From Mangifera indica (lineage: Eukaryota; Streptophyta; Magnoliopsida; Sapindales; Anacardiaceae): 64,000 nucleotides of DNA. The DNA lies in contig NW_025401178.1 of NCBI RefSeq assembly GCF_011075055.1, forward strand, positions 46,642 through 110,641, read 5' to 3'. A program made the position numbers and the translations under genes. The notes beneath the pieces are model-generated. The model made no database searches, had not been told where the DNA came from, and saw nothing but the letters and a program-made list of their open reading frames with translations. Of this stretch, positions 1 through 13,920 are shown piece after piece (position 1 is the first letter of the stretch; every line of letters begins with the position of its first letter).

Positions 1-377
1 CTTGAGTAGTGGTCTAACATCATGCTAGCTTCATAATTGTGCTTTCAGGGTATGCTGCCTTATTGATAGCGACATTAACTTTTACTGACTTGATTTTTCT
101 ATCCTTTCTCTCTATATTTATTTATTTTTTTCATTTTCAGTGAAGTCCTTGTTATGCTAAAACAGGAATCGAATTTGACAGCTTAAGAAGTGTTGATGAT
201 ATTGATTAATAATAATTATTTTCCTAAAAATGTAATCTCCTTCACGCTTTAACTGGTTGACCGAAACATATTCTCAAGTTATGACAGAAAATTTGATGCT
301 GGAGGTCACATTAATTTGCTGTGCTAACTAGAGTAAAACTTGTCTAACTTCTATTGTTTTTTGTTTTTCTTTTGCAG
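1..377 (+). other. intron of the Furry-like gene (partial)
   Basis: AT-rich, no coding potential in any frame. It ends in a T-rich tract and TTTGCAG at 371-377, the acceptor for the first exon in the window. The missing upstream exons would encode roughly the first 170 residues, judging from the length of the Arabidopsis homologue. Confidence 0.75.
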
Positions 378-3300
378 GTTTAGTTCTGTAACTGAGCGCT
401 TCTTTATGGAACTCAATAGTCGGAGACCTGATGCTAGTGTTGCCCGAAGTGAGACTCTTAGTATCATTAATGGGATGCGCTACCTAAAGCTTGGGGTATG
501 TGTATAATTACATTTTCTCTGGAGCATACTGCAATGAATACTGCAATATGACAATAACTATATTAACCAGGTTTTGACTGAGGGTGGACTCAATGCATCA
601 GCATCATTTGTGGCAAAAGCAAACCCTCTTAACCGTACTGCACATAAGCGCAAAAGTGAGCTTCACCATGCACTATGCAATATGCTGTCAAACATCCTAG
701 CACCGCTTGCAGATTGTGGAAAAAGCCAGTGGCCTCCTTCAGGTGTAGAGCCTGCACTTACTCTATGGTATGAAGCTGTTGGGAGAATTAGAGGGCAACT
801 CATGTATTGGATGGACAAACAGAGTAAACATGTATCAGTAAGTGGGATCAGATTATCTCTTTCTTTTTCTTTTTGAATTTGTTGTTCTGTAATCTGAAAA
901 GTTATTAATAATACTATTTCCATTTTTTACCATGAAAATTCTGCAAATTCTATTTCTAGTCTTTACCATGAAAAGCGTGGATACTTCCTAGTTACAAGCT
1001 TGTTAGTTTTATATTACAGCTGAATTTTCTGTTTTGCTACAAGCCTCTGGATGAACTACCATCTGCACTTTATACTTGCTCATATTTATTTATTACTGAA
1101 ATTTTCCTTCTATTAGGTTGGCTACCCTTTGGTGACTCTTCTTCTCTGTCTTGGTGATCCTCAAGTATTCCACAACAACTTGAGTCCACACATGGAGCAA
1201 CTCTACAAGTATCTAAGAGTGAGTTTATGCATATAAAGTTTAGCCTAGCACAATTTTTTTTTTTTTTTGTCTATGGATTGTTTTCTCTAACATTCGAAGT
1301 GGATTGTTTTGGAGGATTGATCCTAGGTTTATATACTGTTTTATTTGTGGTGCTAAGTGACTTTGTTTGATTTTATTGTGCAGGACAAAAACCATCGGTT
1401 TATGGCCTTGGACTGTCTTCATCGACTTTTGAGATTTTACTTGTGTGTTCATGCAACTAATCAGCCCCCTAATCGTATATGGGACTATTTAGACAGTGTG
1501 ACCTCTCAACTTCTAACTGTTTTAAGGAAAGGAATGCTTACTCAGGATGTCCAACACGATAAGCTAGTAGAATTTTGTGTTACCATAGCGGAACATAACC
1601 TCGATTTTGCCATGAATCATATGATATTAGAATTACTGAAGCAGGATAATTTAAGTGAAGCAAAAGTTATTGGTCTTCGTGCTTTACTTGCCATTGTCAT
1701 GTCTCCTTCAAGCCAGCATGTAGGCTTGGAAATATTTAAATGTAATTATCAACTCTTCATATATTCCAAACTGTTGATATGTGGCTCTAATTTGGTAACC
1801 ATAACATCATTTATTGTTGTTGGATAAGCAGTTCATGATATTGGGCACTACATACCAAAAGTGAAGGTTGCTATTGAGTCAATTTTAAGATCTTGTCACA
1901 GGACCTATAGTCAGGCTCTTCTAACTTCTTCAAGGACTACCACAGGTAATATTTTGTTTTGGAATTTGCATATGCAAATGGCATTTTTTGAGAGCTGCTT
2001 ACTTCTAAGTCAACAAAAGGGAGACCATAAATTATGAAATCGATTTTTGTTTGATAGCATAGATTGATATTAATGCATAGTTCTCTTTCGTCACAGACAT
2101 AATTTGGTTAAATGAGTAATTGTTTCAAGTAATCCAATTGATGTAGGAAAGGCAAGGTTTTAGTTTAGAGGGGTAGAAATAGAGATGAGTAAGGAGAAAG
2201 AAGATGGAGAACTTAAGAGGAATTTGGGAAGAAACGTATAAACTTGGTTTGTGGGGGGGGGGGGGGGAGAGGCTGATGTTTATAATCAATGATGACAAGT
2301 GTCTAGTCTCTTCAAAATTCTGTATAGGTGATGAAGATCACAGAAGAGAAAATTTATGAGAAAGTTATAGAAGTGGAGAAAAAAGACAAAATTTGAGGGA
2401 TATCAGTTTTAATTTCTCAATCTGTAATTTTAATCAAATCTGAAAAATTATACGAGCCTACGCCCCCTAGTAATTTCTTGTTTTTTTCCTTTGTTTTAAT
2501 GTTTATGGGTTTGCAGTTGGCTGAGCCTTTGCTCAATATGAGGCTTTAAGACAATTAGAAAAATTGAGCTAACTGATGTCGGTCAGGGTGAGTTGGTCCT
2601 TAAATTGCTTGTTAGCTCTTACAAGCAAAATGGTTTTAAATTTAATTTAAAAAAAATATCATATGATTCTTTTTTCCAGGGCATATGTATTTACTGTGAG
2701 ACTTGGACCTATTTTTCATCTTTGTAGTAAAACTTGATTTATATAGCCTAGGGCATATGGTTACTTGCAGTTGAAAAGGATGAAGGAAACCTTGGTTTAT
2801 GCAATTTACTGGATTGCTCTCTGTTTATACTGAATGAAAATTTATGCTATTTTGCTGCAAGGGTACATACCTAATGAATTTTATGCCTTTTCAGATGCTG
2901 TAACCAAGGAAAAATCTCAAGGACATCTCTTCCGGTCAGTGCTGAAGTGTATACCATACCTGATAGAAGAAGTTGGCCGAAGTGATAAAATAACTGAAAT
3001 AATACCTCAACATGGCATAAGTATTGATCCTGGCGTTCGCGAGGAAGCAGTGCAGGTGCTGAACCGGATTGTAAGATACCTTCCTCATCGTCGCTTTGCA
3101 GTTATGAGAGGGATGGCCAACTTTATCCTACGGCTTCCTGATGAATATCCTCTCCTCATTCAAACATCATTGGGTCGCTTGTTAGAACTCATGCGTTTTT
3201 GGAGAGCTTGTCTGGTTGAAGATATAGTAGAATATAGTACTGAAGATGCCAAGCGTGTTGGGCCTAAAAAGGAGGGATTTAAGAAGCCTTCTTTCCGTCA

Positions 3301-6300
3301 ACCAGGAGAGATTGTTGAGTTTCGTGCATCAGAGATAGATGCAGTTGGTCTAATATTCCTTAGCTCTGTGGACAGCCAGATTCGCCATACAGCATTGGAG
3401 TTACTGCGCTGTGTACGTGCCTTGAGGAATGATATACGAGATCTCACAATTCAAGAGCAGCCTGATCATAGTATGAGATATGAACCAGAACCCATATATA
3501 TTATAGATGTCCTGGAAGAACATGCGGTGAGATATACTAGGCTTGCTGTTGTATTTTGTTTTATTTTGTTTCAGCAATCTTGTAACCATTTACCTGATAA
3601 ATATCTTAAAATTTTAGGATGACATTGTTCAGAGCTGCTACTTGGATTCTGGTCGTCCATTTGATTTGAGACGAGAGTCTGATGCAATTCCTCCTGATGT
3701 GACCCTTCAATCTATAATTTTTGAGAGTCCTGATAAGAATAGGTGGGCTCGGTGTCTTAGTGATCTCATCAAACATGCGGCTGAGCTTTGCCCAAGATCT
3801 GTTCAGGAAGCAAAGTAAGTAAACTTTCTTTATATAATGAACCAAAATAAGTTGTGTTACTTGAAAAACTTTTGTTGTGTTGCATATTATCTTTCTTATT
3901 ATACATAGCTGAGTTTACTCATAATTTAGGATGAAAGGTAGAATCTGTTGGGAAATAATTGGTTGACTAGTTGTGTTGAAACTTGTTCTCCTGTGTATGT
4001 TGATGGTATTTTCTTCCTGCCTCTGCTAACGTGCTTTGCAGTTTCTGATCAAATTTCTGTGTTAATCAATTCCATAATTAAATAGTCTATGAAACTCATA
4101 TTAATTTGATCTTAATTTGCAGGCAAGAGGTTGTGCATCGTCTTGCTCATATTACACCTATTGAGTTAGGAGGAAAGGCTCATACTTCACAAGATGTAGA
4201 CAACAAACTGGATCAGTGGCTGATGTATGCGATGTTTGTATGCTCATGTCCCCCAGATACTAGAGATGCTGGTAGCATTGCGGCAACCAAAGATCTTTAC
4301 CATCTTATTTTCCCCTCTTTGAAGTCTGGTTCGGAAGCACACATTGTAAGTGAATATTAAAAAGAAATCTTCTGGTTTTTCATGATTTGATATATAATTC
4401 AACCTCATTGTATAATAATGTCTTAATAAGCCCCTCTTCTGAATTGTGAAAATGAAAGACAAGGATGAAGGGATTATTTGTATGCTTTATATGATTTCTC
4501 TGGTTCACATGGATTTGAAATGCTTTTCTGCTGAAGAACGTGTGCTTTCAATGCATTCATTCTCCCAAATTAACCAAGATTGCAATGCATCAATTGATTC
4601 AATTGTCCAAAATTAATCTAGATGGTAATGCATCTGCAATGTCAGTTTAGCTAGTTAGATCTTTTGGGCTTGTATAAGAGGTTTTGGGGTCAAATGCCAC
4701 TCACATTGAGACTGGGGGGTTCTTGTTTTAAATTTGAAATTTAAAAAAAGAAGATTAAGAAAAGTAATGAATCTATAATCAAATAAAAGAACTGCTGAAT
4801 AGCCCTGTGCATATATGCAAAATGTACTTGTCTTTCTGTTGTCATCAATCTTTCAGAATTCGCATAACTCTTCCATTGTTGAATAAAATAATATAACTAG
4901 TGAGGGAATGAAACAAATTGTTATCAATCCCATTACCTCGTATTGTGGAGTGAGAGGTCTGGGGACTGTTCCAATTCATACCAGCTTAATGGCAGTAGGA
5001 TGGAAACTCTCTATTTTGCGCATATGGGTAGGGTGTGTTAAAAAATCTCATTGGTAACAAGAATCTCAATTACCTCTCAGCTGGGAAGTTGTAAGGCCAT
5101 CTCATGGTTTTTGAGATGGTGCCAACTAGCTATATACCCTTGTGTAACTCGGAAATTTTAGATGATCATCTACGTATTTACATATTTATTCTCAGCACTG
5201 TCTTTAAATTATATTTGCCATATTCCCAGGTTTGACTACTTCATTCCATTTCATTTGGGGTGGAGGTGGTAAAAGAACATGTGATATACATCCAATGTTC
5301 CATACACCTATAGTATGATGACATTGATGGAGCCTGAAATTGTCATGCCTACTAGATTTTATTTTATTTTATTTTTGGTTTACGCTACTTAATATGCAAC
5401 CTTGCAACATGTTATATACTTGCTATATGTTCAAAACTGTTCTGGTAATATAGTAAAGGATGGAAATAAAAGTTTTATTGTCCAACTTGAGTGCATGGTC
5501 ATTAGGTAATACTCAATAATGAGATGTGAATTCAACACAACATGAACTACAAAGATAGAACCAGCTAGGTTGATTTGTAGAAAATTACAGGCATTTTAGC
5601 TTTTAGTCTCTTATAGTTAAAAAATTTCTTCTTTATTTTTTCGCGACTACATCTAGATCTAGCTAATGCTTTAATTGCTTTTGTTCCTTCTATTGTAGCA
5701 TGCAGCCACCATGGCTCTTGGCCACTCACATCTGGAAGCATGTGAAATAATGTTCAGTGAACTGGCATCTTTTATTGATGAGGTCTCTTTGGAAACTGAA
5801 GGAAAGCCAAAGTGGAAGGTATGATATATGATTATTTGGTTGCAAACATCTTTCATCTGTTGTTTTGTGAACGTTAGGGCAATTTTGCTGAATGTTGTAA
5901 CATATACATATCAACAGTGACTATCAATCCTGGTCCTGTAAGTGGCTATCTAATTTGCTATACTTTGATGGGTCATGTGATAATGTAGACTTCATGTTGT
6001 CAACGTGTGAGTGACTGCAACAAGTCAGTAGTAATATTAGTAAATACATTTTTAGTTCTTATCAAGTGCAAAGAGGCTTTTCTGAAAAGGATTATATTGG
6101 TCAAGGGGTGACTTGAGTAAACCTAAATAAGTATTTCAACTTGGCAAGTTAGAGTAAAACGGAGTCTAGAAATTGCACATGCATAAGCCTTGTCAGGGCT
6201 AGAAGTGCTAGGGGTGCTAAATATTGTATCAAATAGAATGATTGATTATGATTCAATTGCATGGTTTCAATTGGTAATTTATTGTTGCATATGGGATTGC

Positions 6301-9300
6301 ATTTGCAGGCACCTTAACTTATATTGGTCATACAACTGCTATAAGTCCTATCCTCCTCCAGCTCTATAAGATATTGGAAAAGAAATGTCTAACCATGACT
6401 TTTTTTTTTTTTTCAAAGACTTCTTTTTATCTTCCAATTCTGCTTCAGCCTGTTAATTATCTTGTGTTTTATTCAATAGTTGGTTGACAAGCCATTTGTT
6501 ACTTGTTTCTTTGTGGAAAGTAATCTTACTTCTTTAAGATATATACAGGGAAATCGACATATCCTTTCTTTTCCTTGGAGATGCCATCTGGTTGTTTGGT
6601 TTGATTTATGTAAATATCTGTTGCTAACTGACTGAAGTTTGACAGTTGACTCCAAAAATAAAATTATTAATAAATACTAAAAATCTCTTGCTCTAGAAGT
6701 TGCTTAAAATTATTTCATTTCCTGAAGTTTGAAGTATAGTATAGACTGCATACAGTACATCTTTTTCTTTTTTCCTTATAGGAGCTTACAGTATATCTTA
6801 CTCCTGTATATGCAGAGTCAAAAACCTCGTCGTGAGGAACTTCGTACACACATAGCAAATATATATCGCACTGTTGCTGAAAATATCTGGCCTGGCATGT
6901 TGAGCCGTAAACCAGTTTTTCGTCGCCATTATCTGAAGTTCATTGAGGATACAACTAGACAGATCTTAACATCATCTGCTGAGAGCTTTCAAGAAACACA
7001 GCCTCTCCGTTATGCACTTGCATCTGTTTTAAGATCTTTAGCTCCTGAATTTGTTGAGTCCAAATCAGAGAAATTTGATATCAGAACTAGAAAGAAATTG
7101 TTTGATCTTCTTTTCTCCTGGAGTGATGATACAGGCAGTGCATGGGGTCTGGATGGTGTTGGTGATTATCGACGTGAAGTTGAACGTTATAAAGCTTCAC
7201 AGCTTACCCGATCTAAAGATTCTGTAGATAAAGTTTCATTTGATAAAGAATTGAGTGAGCAAATTGAGGCCATCCAGTGGGCTTCCATGAATGCTATGGC
7301 TTCCCTTTTATATGGACCTTGCTTTGATGACAATGCTAGAAAAATGAGTGGCCGGGTAATATCTTGGATAAATAGTTTGTTCATTGAGCCTACAGCCAGG
7401 GCTCCATTTGGCTACTCACCAGCTGACCCAAGAACACCATCTTACACTAAACACACAGGAGAAGGTGGACGTGGAGTTGCTGCTCGAGATAGGCATAGGG
7501 GCGGCCATCATCGTGTTGCTTTAGCAAAATTGGCTTTGAAGAATCTTCTTCTTACAAATTTGGACCTTTTTCCTGCTTGCATTGATCAGGTAATCTTGTT
7601 CTCCTACTGTTGTGCACCAAATGCCCCCAAGTCTGTATGCATAGAATTCATGATTGGGGAGATTGATTAGTTATTAGTGGGTGTCATATTCCACTGACGA
7701 ACCTTCAATTTGGGAGAAAACTTTAGCTTGCTGAGTAGGAGTAAAGTCAGCTGTTGCAATGCATAAAGATCTTTACAAGAAAAAAGAAGTATAAAATGAT
7801 TGTGTTTTAAAACTTTACCTGCCTTGAATAAATATTTGCATAACCTTTCATTATTTAGATCCTTTTTAATATTTATGCTAATTTTCTTCTGCTGCATTAG
7901 ATTGCTCTCTGTGCTTTACCTGTGATCACATAACTAGCTTGATTATATAAATCATGACTAATGACATTTTCTTTATGCGGAACTAATCAACTTTTACTTT
8001 TAGTGCTACTACTCTGATGCTGCCATTGCTGATGGCTACTTCAGTGTGTTGGCTGAGGTCTACATGCGCCAAGAGATTCCAAAATGTGAAATTCAAAGGC
8101 TCCTGAGCCTCATACTCTACAAGGTTGTTGACCCAACTAGACAAATCCGTGATGATGCCCTTCAGATGCTTGAGACACTTTCTGTCCGTGAGTGGGCTGA
8201 AGATGGCATTGAGGGTTCAGGAAGCTATCGAGCTGCTGTTGTGGGCAATCTACCCGATTCCTACCAACAATTTCAATACAAGCTCTCATGCAAACTTGCA
8301 AAAGATCACCCTGAGTTGAGCCAGCTCCTCTGTGAGGAGATCATGCAGAGGCAACTGGATGCTGTTGATATCATTGCACAGCATCAAGTTTTAACCTGCA
8401 TGGCTCCATGGATTGAGAACCTGAACTTTTGGAAACTTAAGGACTCAGGTTGGAGTGAAAGATTATTAAAAAGCCTTTACTATGTGACCTGGCGCCATGG
8501 AGATCAGTTCCCTGATGAGATTGAAAAGCTTTGGAGCACAATTGCTAGCAAGCCTAGGAACATCAGTCCGGTTGTTGATTTTTTGATTACAAAAGGGATT
8601 GAAGATTGTGATTCAAGTGCTTCTGCTGAAATAAGTGGTGCTTTTGCTACTTATTTCTCAGTTGCAAAGCGGGTAAGTTTATATCTGGCAAGGATATGTC
8701 CACAGCGCACAATTGATCACCTGGTTTACCAACTGGCTCAGCGTATGCTGGAAGATAGCTTGGAACCAGTTGGGGCAAGTTTGAATAAGGGTGACGCCAA
8801 TGGAAATTTTGTGTTGGAGTTCTCTCAAGGACCTGCTGTGGCACAAATTGCAGCAGTCGTAGACAGCCAGCCACACATGTCACCATTACTTGTCAGAGGT
8901 TCTCTTGATGGTCCTCTCAGGAATACTAGTGGTAGCCTGAGCTGGCGAACAGCAGGTGTAACCGGGCGAAGCGTCTCAGGCCCACTTAGCCCAATGCCTC
9001 CTGAGTTGAATATCGTCCCAGTAACTGCCGGCAGGTCTGGCCAACTTCTTCCAGCAATGGTAAACATGTCAGGGCCATTACTTGGGGTTAGAAGTTCGAC
9101 TGGAAGTTTGCGTAGCCGTCATGTTTCCCGCGACAGTGGAGACTACCTCATTGACACTCCAAATTCTATTGAAGATCCTCTGCATCCTCCTGGTATTAGT
9201 TCTACAGAACTTCATTCGGCTTTGCAGGGGCATCAGCAACATTCACTCACACATGCAGATATAGCATTGATTCTGCTTGCAGAGATTGCATATGAGAATG

Positions 9301-11051
9301 ATGAAGATTTCCGCGAGCACTTGCCTTTGCTCTTTCATGTCACATTTGTTTCCATGGATAGTTCAGAAGATATTGTGCTGGAACATTGCCAGCATTTGCT
9401 TGTTAATCTATTGTACTCACTTGCAGGTCGACACTTAGAGCTCTATGAGGTAGAAAACAGTGACGGTGAAAACAAGCAGCAGGTTGTCAGCCTGATCAAA
9501 TATGTCCAGTCTAAGCGGGGGAGTATGATGTGGGAGAATGAGGACCCTACTGTTGTGAAAACTGAACTTCCAAGTGCAGCACTCCTGTCTGCTCTTGTCC
9601 AAAGTATGGTGGATGCTATATTCTTCCAAGGAGATCTTCGAGAGACTTGGGGGGCTGAAGCACTCAAATGGGCGATGGAGTGCACATCTAGACATCTAGC
9701 CTGTCGCTCTCACCAGATCTACCGTGCATTAAGGCCTAGTGTCACAAGTGACACATGCGTATCACTCTTACGTTGCCTTCATAGATGTTTGGGAAATCCA
9801 GTGCCTCCGGTTTTAGGATTTATCATGGAAATATTGATGACTTTGCAAGTAATGATGGAGAATATGGAGCCAGAAAAGGTGATACTCTACCCCCAACTCT
9901 TTTGGGGGTGCGTGGCCATGATGCACACAGATTTTGTTCATGTCTACTGCCAGGTCCTTGAGCTCTTTTCACGTGTGATTAACCGTTTGTCATTCCGGGA
10001 CAAGACAACTGAAAACGTGCTTCTTTCAAGTATGCCTCGAGATGAGCTCGATACGAATGGTGATGATGGAGATTTTCAGAGGACGGAATCCAGGGGCTTT
10101 GAGCTGCCACCATCCACTGGGTCTCTCCCTAAATTTGAAGGAGTGCAGCCTCTAGTGCTTAAAGGACTTATGTCAACTGTTAGTCATGGTGTCTCTATTG
10201 AGGTCCTCTCACGGATTACAGTGCATTCATGTGATTCCATTTTTGGGGATGCTGAAACAAGACTCCTAATGCACATAACAGGTTTACTTCCCTGGCTTTG
10301 CTTGCAGCTCAGCAAGGATGCCATGGTGGGGCCTGCTTCACCGCTCCAACAACAGTACCAAAAAGCTTCCTCTGTGGCTGCCAACATTGCAGTATGGTGT
10401 CGATCAAAATCATTGGATGAATTAAGTTCTGTGTTTCTTGCTTACTCTCGAGGGGAGATCAAAAGCATCGATAATCTCCTTGCATGTGTCTCCCCGTTAT
10501 TGTGCAACGAGTGGTTCCCAAAGCACTCAGCTCTCGCTTTTGGACACTTACTACGGCTATTGGAAAAAGGTCCAGTCGAATATCAACGTGTTATCTTGCT
10601 CATGCTTAAGGCATTGCTCCAGCACACGCCCATGGATGCTTCCCAGAGTCCTCACATGTATGCAATTGTGTCTCAGCTGATAGAGAGCACTTTATGTTGG
10701 GAGGCATTGAGTGTATTGGAAGCCCTTCTGCAAAGCTGTAGTTCATTGACTGGTTCACACCCGCATGAAGCAGGGTCATTCGAAAATGGAACTGATGACA
10801 AGATGCTTGCTCCCCAAACCTCATTCAAGGCTCGAAGTGGTCCCTTACAGTATGCCCTAGGATCTGGGTTCGGCGCTGGTTCAACTGCAGCTGCTCAAGG
10901 AGCTGCAACCGAAGTGGGGATGTCACCTAGAGACATGGCATTGCAGAATACACGTCTGATGCTGGGCCGTGTGCTCGACAACTGTGCATTAGGGAAAAGA
11001 AGGGATTACAAAAGGCTGGTTCCTTTCGTGAGCCCCATTGGACACCCATAA
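378..11051 (+). CDS. Furry/MOR2-type cell morphogenesis ARM-repeat protein, 3' part
   Basis: Homologue of Arabidopsis AT5G15680, the plant member of the Furry/Tao3/Mor2 family. In animals and fungi these scaffolds support NDR-kinase/MOB signalling in polarised growth; the same role in plants is inferred. I place eleven exons: 378-495, 571-837, 1117-1218, 1384-1741, 1832-1945, 2895-3526, 3618-3814, 4123-4345, 5699-5818, 6816-7589 and 8004-11051. All junctions are GT-AG and phases agree throughout, giving about 1,983 residues with no internal stop. The last exon alone carries 1,015 residues, including a serine/glycine-rich linker around 8880-9200. Near-identical stretches to the family include RFFMELN after 378, [16 protein letters not shown] in the 2895 exon and [13 protein letters not shown] in the last. 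The exon 4/5 junction gives FKFHDIGHY where Arabidopsis has FKGHGIGHY, so that acceptor is slightly uncertain. The 5' end is outside the window. Confidence 0.96.
2253..2267 (+). repeat. poly(G) run in intron
   Basis: Fifteen consecutive G within the 949-bp intron between the exons ending at 1945 and starting at 2895. Such a tract is prone to length errors in sequencing. It does not touch coding sequence. Confidence 0.8.
4346..5698 (+). other. long intron of the Furry-like gene
   Basis: 1,353 bp between the exons ending ACACATT|gtaagt and starting tgtag|CATGCAGCC. AT-rich; I see no embedded gene or clear transposon. The neighbouring introns 1946-2894 (949 bp) and 5819-6815 (997 bp) are equally featureless apart from the poly(G) run. 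Confidence 0.7.
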
Positions 11052-12084
11052 GTTGCAGGTACTCACTGTGATCACATATGTATTTTGAATAGAAATGTGA
11101 GAAAATTTTGGGGGCTGACTTGTAAATAGGACCATGAAAATGGTGCAACCCGTAGTTTCAGCATTTTAAAAGCCCCATCCCCGAGTAAATATTCGTTGTA
11201 TCTCTTGTTTTTGTAAATTATAACTTGCTTTTCTCACTTAAATTCCAGTTATGGTAAGTGGGAAATTAATTAAATTAGCTCTTTTTTATAATGGATGGAT
11301 TCAAAAATAATCTCGAATAAGCAATACTATGTATATATATTTTTTATACATAATTTAAGTATACAGATGATATATCATCATACGATTAGATGTTATTTTA
11401 TTTTTAATTCAAAATTATCCAATATGTTTATATAATTTTATTGATCTTATATTTTAGCTAATTTTTAAAATTAAATACAAAATTATCTTCGTCTCAAACC
11501 TTTTTGAAAAGATGTTATATTCTATACGGGATTTATTACTCACTTCTCACTTTTACCATTTTGCAAAATAAGCTTGTTCGAATAGATAAAAAGGTATAAA
11601 ATCAAACGTGAGTAGAGAGGTTAAGAATTTTGATGCCGGGAATTTACAATTCATGGTTTATATGATTTGGGATAATTATACATAAAACTTTGAAAATTTT
11701 TAATTTTTTAAAATTATTATTTACAAAGAATTTAGAAACTATTATGAGGTGGAAATAAAAGTTTTATTACTGAATTTTTTTATTTAATTTGTGAGATAAT
11801 AAAAATTTTTAATAATTTTAATTTTATTACAATTCTATAATTATTTATTGATTTTCTCGATTAATATAATAAATAATAAGAAGAATATTTAAGAATTATT
11901 ATACCTCAAAATATTTAGGACAAATAATATCTTGGTATTTTTTTCATTACATCAAATCAGGTATAATAATTATTTATATTTATTAATTTTTATCAAATAT
12001 AATAATAATTATATTTAGTAATATTTTATAATCTATATTTTATAATTTTTTATTTTTAATAATTAAAAATTACTAAAACCAAAT
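11052..12084. other. 3' flank of Furry-like gene, AT-rich
   Basis: Roughly the first 200 bp are presumably 3' UTR. A short AT-palindromic MITE-like segment lies near 11325-11430 (its TGATATATCATCA core recurs through the window). From about 11640 the sequence is extremely AT-rich. The end, near 12070-12084 (AAAACCAAATGAG), resembles the terminus of the GTTTGGTT element family that follows, so a decayed member may occupy part of 11650-12084. Confidence 0.5.
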
Positions 12085-12511
12085 GAGGTGTTTGATTTAA
12101 GTAATATTTTATTATCAAAATTAAAATATTATGTTAAAAATAAATTATTTAAAAGATAAGTGAATATAAAATATTACTATATTTGATAAAATTTAGTAAA
12201 ATTTGACAAGTATAAATAATCTTTTTAGGTAAAAGTAATAAAAAATATTTGTATATTATTTTAAGAATAATTATTGTAAAAAATATTTTTTATATTATTT
12301 ATTAATTAAAAATAAAATTATAATATAATTAATATTATTTTAATAATATTTTAATACTTAATCTTAATATTATAATAATAATAAAATTATTTTTATATTA
12401 ATTATATGTTATTATTAATAATAAAATATTATTATAATATTTTTTATTTATAAATAAAATAAAATAATATAAAAATAAAAAAAATAATATTTAAAACCCG
12501 ATAACCAAAGG
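12085..12511 (+). mobile_element. GTTTGGTT-family MITE, decayed copy
   Basis: Begins AGGTGTTTGATTTAAGTAAT and ends AACCAAAGGC, an imperfect terminal inverted repeat. Internal segments (GATAAAATT...AAGTATAAATAAT) match the copies at 48296 and 62559. No ORF. It abuts the next copy almost base to base. Superfamily not assigned because no clear target-site duplication is visible. Confidence 0.6.
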
Positions 12512-12976
12512 CATTTGGTTTGGGTTTTTTAAGAAAACCTTGATAATATATCTTTTATTCCCTTGTTTGATTTGTCAGTAATAAAATATTACAGTAATCT
12601 TCTATTACCAATGCTAACGTGGTAGGTAATATAAGTGGTAATCTGATTATCACATTTACCTTAGATATTTAAAAATATCCGAGGTAATCTTGATTTTATT
12701 ATAATTATATTATTATTTATTAATTTTTTGAGACAAAAATAAATTTATTTTTAATTAATATGACAAATAATATAAAAATAATTATATTTAAGGGTATTTA
12801 AGTAAAATAATTTACTAGTGATCTTTTATTACCTTTAACTAAATACAATAATTATTTATACTTATCAAATTTTATCAAAAATAGTAATCATTTATACCCA
12901 GTAATCTTTTAAGTAATCTATTTTTAATATAATCTATCTATTTTGATAATAAAATATTACTCTAACCAAACGTCTC
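12510..12976 (-). mobile_element. GTTTGGTT-family MITE
   Basis: Terminal inverted repeats GGCATTTGGTT (12510) and AACCAAACG (from 12964). Internally it is collinear with the reverse complement of 48296-48773 and collinear with 62559-63050, including a shared block around TTAATTTTTTGAGAC. Non-coding and about 470 bp long. Together with 12085-12511 it forms a head-to-head pair between the Furry-like gene and the transporter. Confidence 0.7.
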
Positions 12977-13489
12977 TTAAGAGAAATCTTATAGATATAA
13001 GTCACTTTCCAATTCGGATCTTTTCGGAACTCTGAGGTGTTAGATTTGTACTTCTACAAAAGACAAACCAAATCCATTTTCAAACATCAAGCAACACAAT
13101 AGTCTGGCATAAGATGGTATACAGGCCTCCACACAGTTCTTATTAAATTACAGTTTTTAGTGAACGTCGATGGAAATCCTAAATTTTCTTTCTACAGGGA
13201 TTTTCCCATGTCAATTTTTTACCGAAAAAATGGCCATACCTCACACTCCACTTGGTGCTGACATCCGAGTAAGACGACATATCACTCAAGTGGTGATGCA
13301 TTCTTTATAGAAAAGGCATTGGCATCACAGTATATGGCCACTGAATTTGAGAATACAGCAAGCACAATCATGAAAACACTAAGGATCTTGTCCTTTTTTG
13401 TTGCTGTGTGGTGTTGATCCCTGAAATGGCCAAGGAAGATAGTGAAATTAATAACAGATTTAGACTGAAAAGAAGTTTTAACCAGAAAG

Positions 13490-13660
13490 CTGTGTATGTA
13501 TTTTTAGTATATAATTGAATATATATAAGATGTGTTTTTATGTGATTAGATAATTTTAAATTAAAAATAAAATAACACTCAATCATATAATGATACATCA
13601 TTTATAATCTTAATTGTGTACTCAAATGTACGTGCACATAGTATTACTATGTGAGAGCAA
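13490..13660. repeat. AT-rich palindromic MITE-like repeat
   Basis: Contains the core AATTTTAAATTAAAAATAA followed by AATCATATAATGATACATCA, which recurs near 11330, 13750, 21200, 35600, 46550, 50000, 50290 and 54150. Flanks include GTGTACTCAAATGTACGTGC. It lies in the last intron of the transporter pseudogene. Exact ends uncertain. Confidence 0.55.
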
Positions 13661-13747
13661 CATTTTTTATTTTTTTGTTTGTGCAACAGTTTCCCAAGTT
13701 ATTTCTATGAAATTTCATAGCGACACGAAATTTACGTGAGAGTGATG

Positions 13748-13905
13748 TTACGTATATATATTTTTGAATATATATTAGACATACAAATAATATGTTATCA
13801 TATTATTGAGTGTTATTTTATATTTAATTAAAAATTACTTAATTATATGATGATATATCATCCGTATATCTAATTTGATATTTAAAAGTATGTATAGGTG
13901 CTTTT
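13748..13905. repeat. AT-rich palindromic MITE-like repeat, second copy in same intron
   Basis: Reverse-orientation relative of 13490-13660. Shared parts are the GTTATTTTATATTTAATTAA core, TATATGATGATATATCATC and the AAAAGTATGTATAG end. Boundaries approximate. Confidence 0.5.
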
Positions 13906-13920
13906 ATTGTTTACGTGGAG

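Noticed and set aside
6729..6815. Extension of the 6816 exon upstream in the same frame
   Set aside because: The stretch is poly-T/intron-like and the family alignment starts right after TGCAG at 6815.
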